A stretch of DNA of 64,000 nt, from assembly GCF_900104385.1 (NCBI RefSeq), contig NZ_FNJA01000010.1, positions 1 to 64,000 of the forward strand, given 5' to 3'. The position numbers and the translations under genes were made by a program. The notes under the pieces are model-generated. The model searched no databases. It saw only the letters and a program-made list of their open reading frames with translations, and was not told the origin of the DNA. This document shows, in pieces, positions 61,156-64,000 of the stretch. Each line of letters opens with the position of its first letter. Position 1 is the stretch's first letter. The DNA is from Rhodoferax sp. OV413 (lineage in GTDB: Bacteria > Pseudomonadota > Gammaproteobacteria > Burkholderiales > Burkholderiaceae_C).

Positions 61156-62688
61156 ACCACCTACCACCTGCCAGACCTGTGCATAGCCGAGCTGGCGCAG
61201 GGTTTGCACCGCGCGCAGGCTGCGCCGGCCGCTGCGGCAGAAGAACACCAGCGGCACGGCCGGATCGCCCAGGCAGTCGGCCAGCTGCGGGCCCAGGCGA
61301 CCCAGCGGCGCATTCCGCACCGCCCGGCCAAAGCGCAGCGGCTGCGGATCGGCCCGGTGTTCATAGGCCTCGCGCACGTCCACCAGCACGGCCTCGGGGT
61401 GGTTGCGCAAAAAGTCATCCAAGCCTGCAGACTGCAGATGCATGGCCGGGTCGTCGGCCAGCGCCGGACCGTGCCGCGGCGGCAGGCTGTCCGGCATTGG
61501 CTGGACTACCTCGGCACGCCAGGCCGCGCCGCACCGGGCAATCCGCGCACAAGCGGCATCGATGAAAGCAGCATCGGCCATCGCGCCGAACGATAGGCGC
61601 ACCGCCGACGCTGCCTGCCAGTCCGGCACGCCCATGGCCTGCAGCACATAGCTGGGCGCGGCCAGCTGGGCCGAGCAGGCGCTGCCCGCGCTGACGCGCA
61701 CACCGGCGGCATCCAGCAGATCGACGATCACGCTGCTGGCCACGCCCGGCACCGAGAAGTTCAGCGTCGTCGGCAAAGCCGTGGCAAACGGTGCATTGAA
61801 AACAATATCGGGCCAGGCCGCACGCAGACTCTGCGCCAGTCGCTCTCTAAACTGTAGCATCTGGGCTGTGCTGCAAAAGCTGTCACCGTCTTCCAGCGCC
61901 TGCAATACCGCGCCCAGTGCGGCGATGCCGACCATGTTTTCGGTACCCGCGCGCAGGCCAGCCTCCTGGCCACCGCCGGCCAGCAGCGGGGTGAATGGTG
62001 CACCGCTGCGCACATACAGCAGGCCTATGCCCTTGGGCGCATACAGCTTGTGGCCGGAAAACGGCGCGTAGTCGATGCGGGTCTGTGCCAGCTGCAAAGG
62101 CAGCTTGCCCAAGGCCTGCACGCAGTCGACCAGCCAGTAGGCCTGCGGCGCGACGTCATTCAGCACGGCTTCGATGCCCACCAGGTCGGACACCACGCCG
62201 GTTTCGTTGTTCGCCGCCATGGTGCATACCAGTGCGGCCTGCGGTGCCAGCGCGCGCAGCACGGCCAGGTCGTGCCGGCCCTCGGCATCGACCGGCAAGG
62301 CACGCAGCTCCAGCTGCAGTCCTAACAACGCATTCCAGTGCGCCAGGCTCTGCGGCACGGCCTTGTGTTCGGTGGCGCCGTATAGCAGCAGCCGGCCCAC
62401 GGCCTCGCCGCGCGCCTGCCGCTCCCGCAGCGCGCACAGAGCGGACAGCACTGCCGTCTGTATGCCCTCGGTCGCGCCGCTGGTAAACACCACTTGGCCG
62501 TCCCCGCTGCCCAGCACCCGGGCCGCGCGGGCACGGACGCTGTCGACGATGTGCCGGGCTTGCAGGCCCGTGGTGTGGCTGCTGCTGGGGTTGCCGAACA
62601 GCGCCCCCATGGCCTGTTGTGCTGCGGCCAGGGCGGCCGGCAGCACCGGGGTGGTGGCATTGCAATCAAGATAGATATCGGTAGTCAT
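61120..62688 (-). CDS. Cysteine desulfurase-rhodanese fusion
   Basis: 522 residues. Residues 1-385: NifS/IscS-type PLP enzyme with GATEHKAV (H108), PLP Lys K214 (SGHKLYAPKG) and the catalytic Cys338 in SAGSACS. Residues about 415-515: rhodanese domain with active-site Cys484 (FFCRSGRRS). The first half makes a protein persulfide from cysteine and the fused rhodanese could accept and pass on the sulfur. There is no isc/suf neighbour, so it is not the main Fe-S biogenesis enzyme by context. The C-terminal tail (ATNSIAASAD) comes from a dispersed repeat. An Lrp-family regulator is divergent, suggesting cysteine- or sulfur-dependent control. Confidence 0.9.
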   Translation of the reverse strand: MTTDIYLDCNATTPVLPAALAAAQQAMGALFGNPSSSHTTGLQARHIVDSVRARAARVLGSGDGQVVFTSGATEGIQTAVLSALCALRERQARGEAVGRLLLYGATEHKAVPQSLAHWNALLGLQLELRALPVDAEGRHDLAVLRALAPQAALVCTMAANNETGVVSDLVGIEAVLNDVAPQAYWLVDCVQALGKLPLQLAQTRIDYAPFSGHKLYAPKGIGLLYVRSGAPFTPLLAGGGQEAGLRAGTENMVGIAALGAVLQALEDGDSFCSTAQMLQFRERLAQSLRAAWPDIVFNAPFATALPTTLNFSVPGVASSVIVDLLDAAGVRVSAGSACSAQLAAPSYVLQAMGVPDWQAASAVRLSFGAMADAAFIDAACARIARCGAAWRAEVVQPMPDSLPPRHGPALADDPAMHLQSAGLDDFLRNHPEAVLVDVREAYEHRADPQPLRFGRAVRNAPLGRLGPQLADCLGDPAVPLVFFCRSGRRSLRAVQTLRQLGYAQVWQVVGGLATNSIAASAD

Positions 62689-62730
62689 GGCGATCTATCC
62701 TAACCATAGAAGCACGAATAAAGATACCAA

Positions 62731-62777
62731 AATTCTTGATTAATCGAATTAAATTAGAATGAATATCTTGCAAATTC
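62731..62777. promoter_or_regulatory. Candidate Lrp-type operator region
   Basis: In the AT-rich 101-bp divergent gap, AATTCTTGATTAATCGAATT (62731-62750) has AATTC/GAATT arms around a GATTAATC palindrome; a second shorter inverted repeat, GAAT...ATTC, lies at 62761-62777. The pair is spaced by about 30 bp, which suits a multimeric Lrp/AsnC protein. Confidence 0.4.
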
Positions 62778-62789
62778 ATAAAATAGAGC

Positions 62790-63278
62790 ATGAATCCACT
62801 TGATCGACTGGACTACGCGATTCTGGGTGCGCTACAAGTGGACGGCAGCTTGTCCGTGGCCGCCTTGGCCGAGCGCGTAGGCCTGTCCAGCACGCCCTGC
62901 TGGAAGCGGCTAAAACGCCTGGAAGACGAGGGCTATGTCACCGGCCGCGTGGCGCTGGTGGACCGGCACAAGGTCGGCCTGCCGGTGACGGTGTTCGTGA
63001 GCGTGCGCACCCAACAGCACGACGAAGCCTGGCTCGCCCAGTTTGCCGCTGCGGCGTCCAGCCTGCCCGAGGTGCAGGAGTTGCACCGCATGAGCGGCGA
63101 CGTGGACTATCTGCTGAAAGTGGTGACCACCGACATCGGCGGTTACGATCGCTTCTACAAAAAACTCATACAGGCCGTGCCCTTGAGCGGCGTGTCCTCC
63201 GCCTTTTCCATGGAACAGATCAAATCCACGACGGCACTGCCGCTGGATCTGGTGTCCTTCGGCGCATCCAAAGTATAG
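62790..63278 (+). CDS. Lrp/AsnC-family transcriptional regulator
   Basis: 162 residues. AsnC HTH at 1-60 (LAERVGLSSTPCWKRLKRLEDEGYV) and the RAM/ASNC effector domain (about 65-155; VQELHRMSGDVDYLLKVVTTDIGGYDRF). It resembles the DecR/YbaO subgroup that answers to cysteine, which fits its position opposite the desulfurase-rhodanese gene. Ligand assignment is inference. Confidence 0.9.
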   Translation: MNPLDRLDYAILGALQVDGSLSVAALAERVGLSSTPCWKRLKRLEDEGYVTGRVALVDRHKVGLPVTVFVSVRTQQHDEAWLAQFAAAASSLPEVQELHRMSGDVDYLLKVVTTDIGGYDRFYKKLIQAVPLSGVSSAFSMEQIKSTTALPLDLVSFGASKV

Positions 63279-63324
63279 AAAACGACTTGCGCAGCGGCGC
63301 AAATCTTAAAGAAAGATAAAAACT

Positions 63325-64000
63325 ATGGCCATCCAATGGTTCCCCGGTCACATGCACCTGACCAAGAAAGCCATCACCGAGCGCCTCAAGGAGACCGACG
63401 TGGTGATCGAGCTGCTGGACGCCCGCATGCCCGGCTCCAGCGCCAACCCCATGCTGGCAGAGCTGATCGGCAGCACGCCCACGCTGAAAATTTTGAATAA
63501 GCAGGATATTGCCGACCCGGCGCGCACCGCACTCTGGCTGGACCACTACAACGCCCTGCCCGGTACCCGCGCCATCGCCCTGGACGCCAGCGAAACCGCG
63601 CCCGCCCAGCGCCTGATCCCCGCCTGCCGCCTGCTGGCACCCTTGCGCGGCGGCATGGTCAAGCCGATGCGGGTGCTGATCTGCGGCGTGCCCAACGTCG
63701 GCAAGTCCACCCTGGTCAACACCTTGAAGGGCAAGCGCGCCGCCAAGACCGGCGACGAGGCCGGCATCACCAAGCTGGAGCAGCGCATCGTGCTCGCCGA
63801 CGACTTCTACGCCTACGACACGCCAGGCATGCTCTGGCCGCGAATCATCGTCGAGCAAAGCGGCTACCACCTGGCAGCCTGCGGCTCGATAGGCCGGAAC
63901 GCGTTTGACGAAGAAGAAGTGGCGCTAGAGCTGTTGCTGATCCTGCAAAAACACTATGCGGGCCAGGTCGAAGAACGTTACAAGCTGGACCCGATTCTGG
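63325..64000 (+). CDS. ylqF: Ribosome biogenesis GTPase YlqF/RbgA, 5' part
   Basis: The first 225 residues of a circularly permuted GTPase, cut by the window edge. The G4 motif NKQD (58-61) precedes G1 GVPNVGKS (121-128) and G3 DTPG (165-168), the order of the YlqF/YjeQ group. RbgA acts late in 50S subunit assembly. The N terminus WFPGHMHLTKKAI is diagnostic. ATG 63325 follows a weak A-rich ribosome site. It lies 47 bp beyond the Lrp gene. Confidence 0.92.
   Translation, partial: MAIQWFPGHMHLTKKAITERLKETDVVIELLDARMPGSSANPMLAELIGSTPTLKILNKQDIADPARTALWLDHYNALPGTRAIALDASETAPAQRLIPACRLLAPLRGGMVKPMRVLICGVPNVGKSTLVNTLKGKRAAKTGDEAGITKLEQRIVLADDFYAYDTPGMLWPRIIVEQSGYHLAACGSIGRNAFDEEEVALELLLILQKHYAGQVEERYKLDPIL

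Overview
The window is GC-rich, densely coded DNA from a beta-proteobacterium, most likely family Comamonadaceae (Rhodoferax/Polaromonas/Acidovorax type). This rests on the gene set (class I phaC-phaA-phaB, zwf-hexR, SDR-type threonine dehydrogenase with kbl, pqiAABC) and on two dispersed intergenic repeat families of a kind common in that family. It looks chromosomal. No tRNA, rRNA, CRISPR array, transposase or prophage gene was seen.

Layout. 1-8.4 kb: the 5' part of a giant gene made entirely of octapeptide repeats (minus strand, running off the left edge), a Sel1-repeat protein, an outer-membrane efflux/secretion lipoprotein, and a divergent GT41 (O-GlcNAc transferase-like) glycosyltransferase. 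8.4-14.7 kb: central sugar metabolism (tal-pgi, zwf-hexR) with an orphan iron-type binding protein and a candidate HexR operator. 14.8-20.7 kb: NAD-epimerase/LysR pair, a carboxymuconolactone decarboxylase-like protein, then threonine catabolism (kbl, SDR threonine dehydrogenase) facing an XRE-cupin regulator, and a mannose-isomerase-type cupin. 21-25.3 kb: BON protein, response regulator and divergent hybrid kinase, and two unknown small genes. 25.4-33.7 kb: M20 amidohydrolase, a 954-residue fusion of peptidoglycan-binding, GH19-like, papain-like and lipase-like domains, two c-type cytochromes facing a MocR regulator, and a small secreted protein. 33.7-37.7 kb: PHA synthesis. 37.7-40.2 kb: a small membrane protein, then AKR-flavin reductase-PgeF. 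40.4-43.5 kb: a NitT/TauT-type transporter with a double permease. 43.7-55.3 kb: a two-component system, an iron-type ABC transporter with two different ATPases, a PhnD-like binding protein and two chemoreceptors, all on the plus strand. 55.5-59.1 kb: pqiA-pqiA-pqiB-pqiC lipid transport. 59.1-64 kb: MFS transporter, glycine-zipper lipoprotein, cysteine desulfurase-rhodanese fusion with a divergent Lrp regulator, and the start of a YlqF/RbgA GTPase.

The most unusual parts are: (i) the octapeptide-repeat gene, whose 240/168-bp higher-order units stay in exact 24-bp register, next to a GT41 enzyme and an outer-membrane channel; this may be a surface-glycoprotein export and modification locus (inference); (ii) the multi-hydrolase fusion at 26.7-29.5 kb; (iii) a perfect 26-bp inverted repeat just before the threonine dehydrogenase start; (iv) two dispersed repeat families that supply stop codons to several genes and, in pgi and pgeF, are read in frame as protein; and (v) the sensor-transporter-chemoreceptor locus with a binding-protein paralogue 34 kb away.
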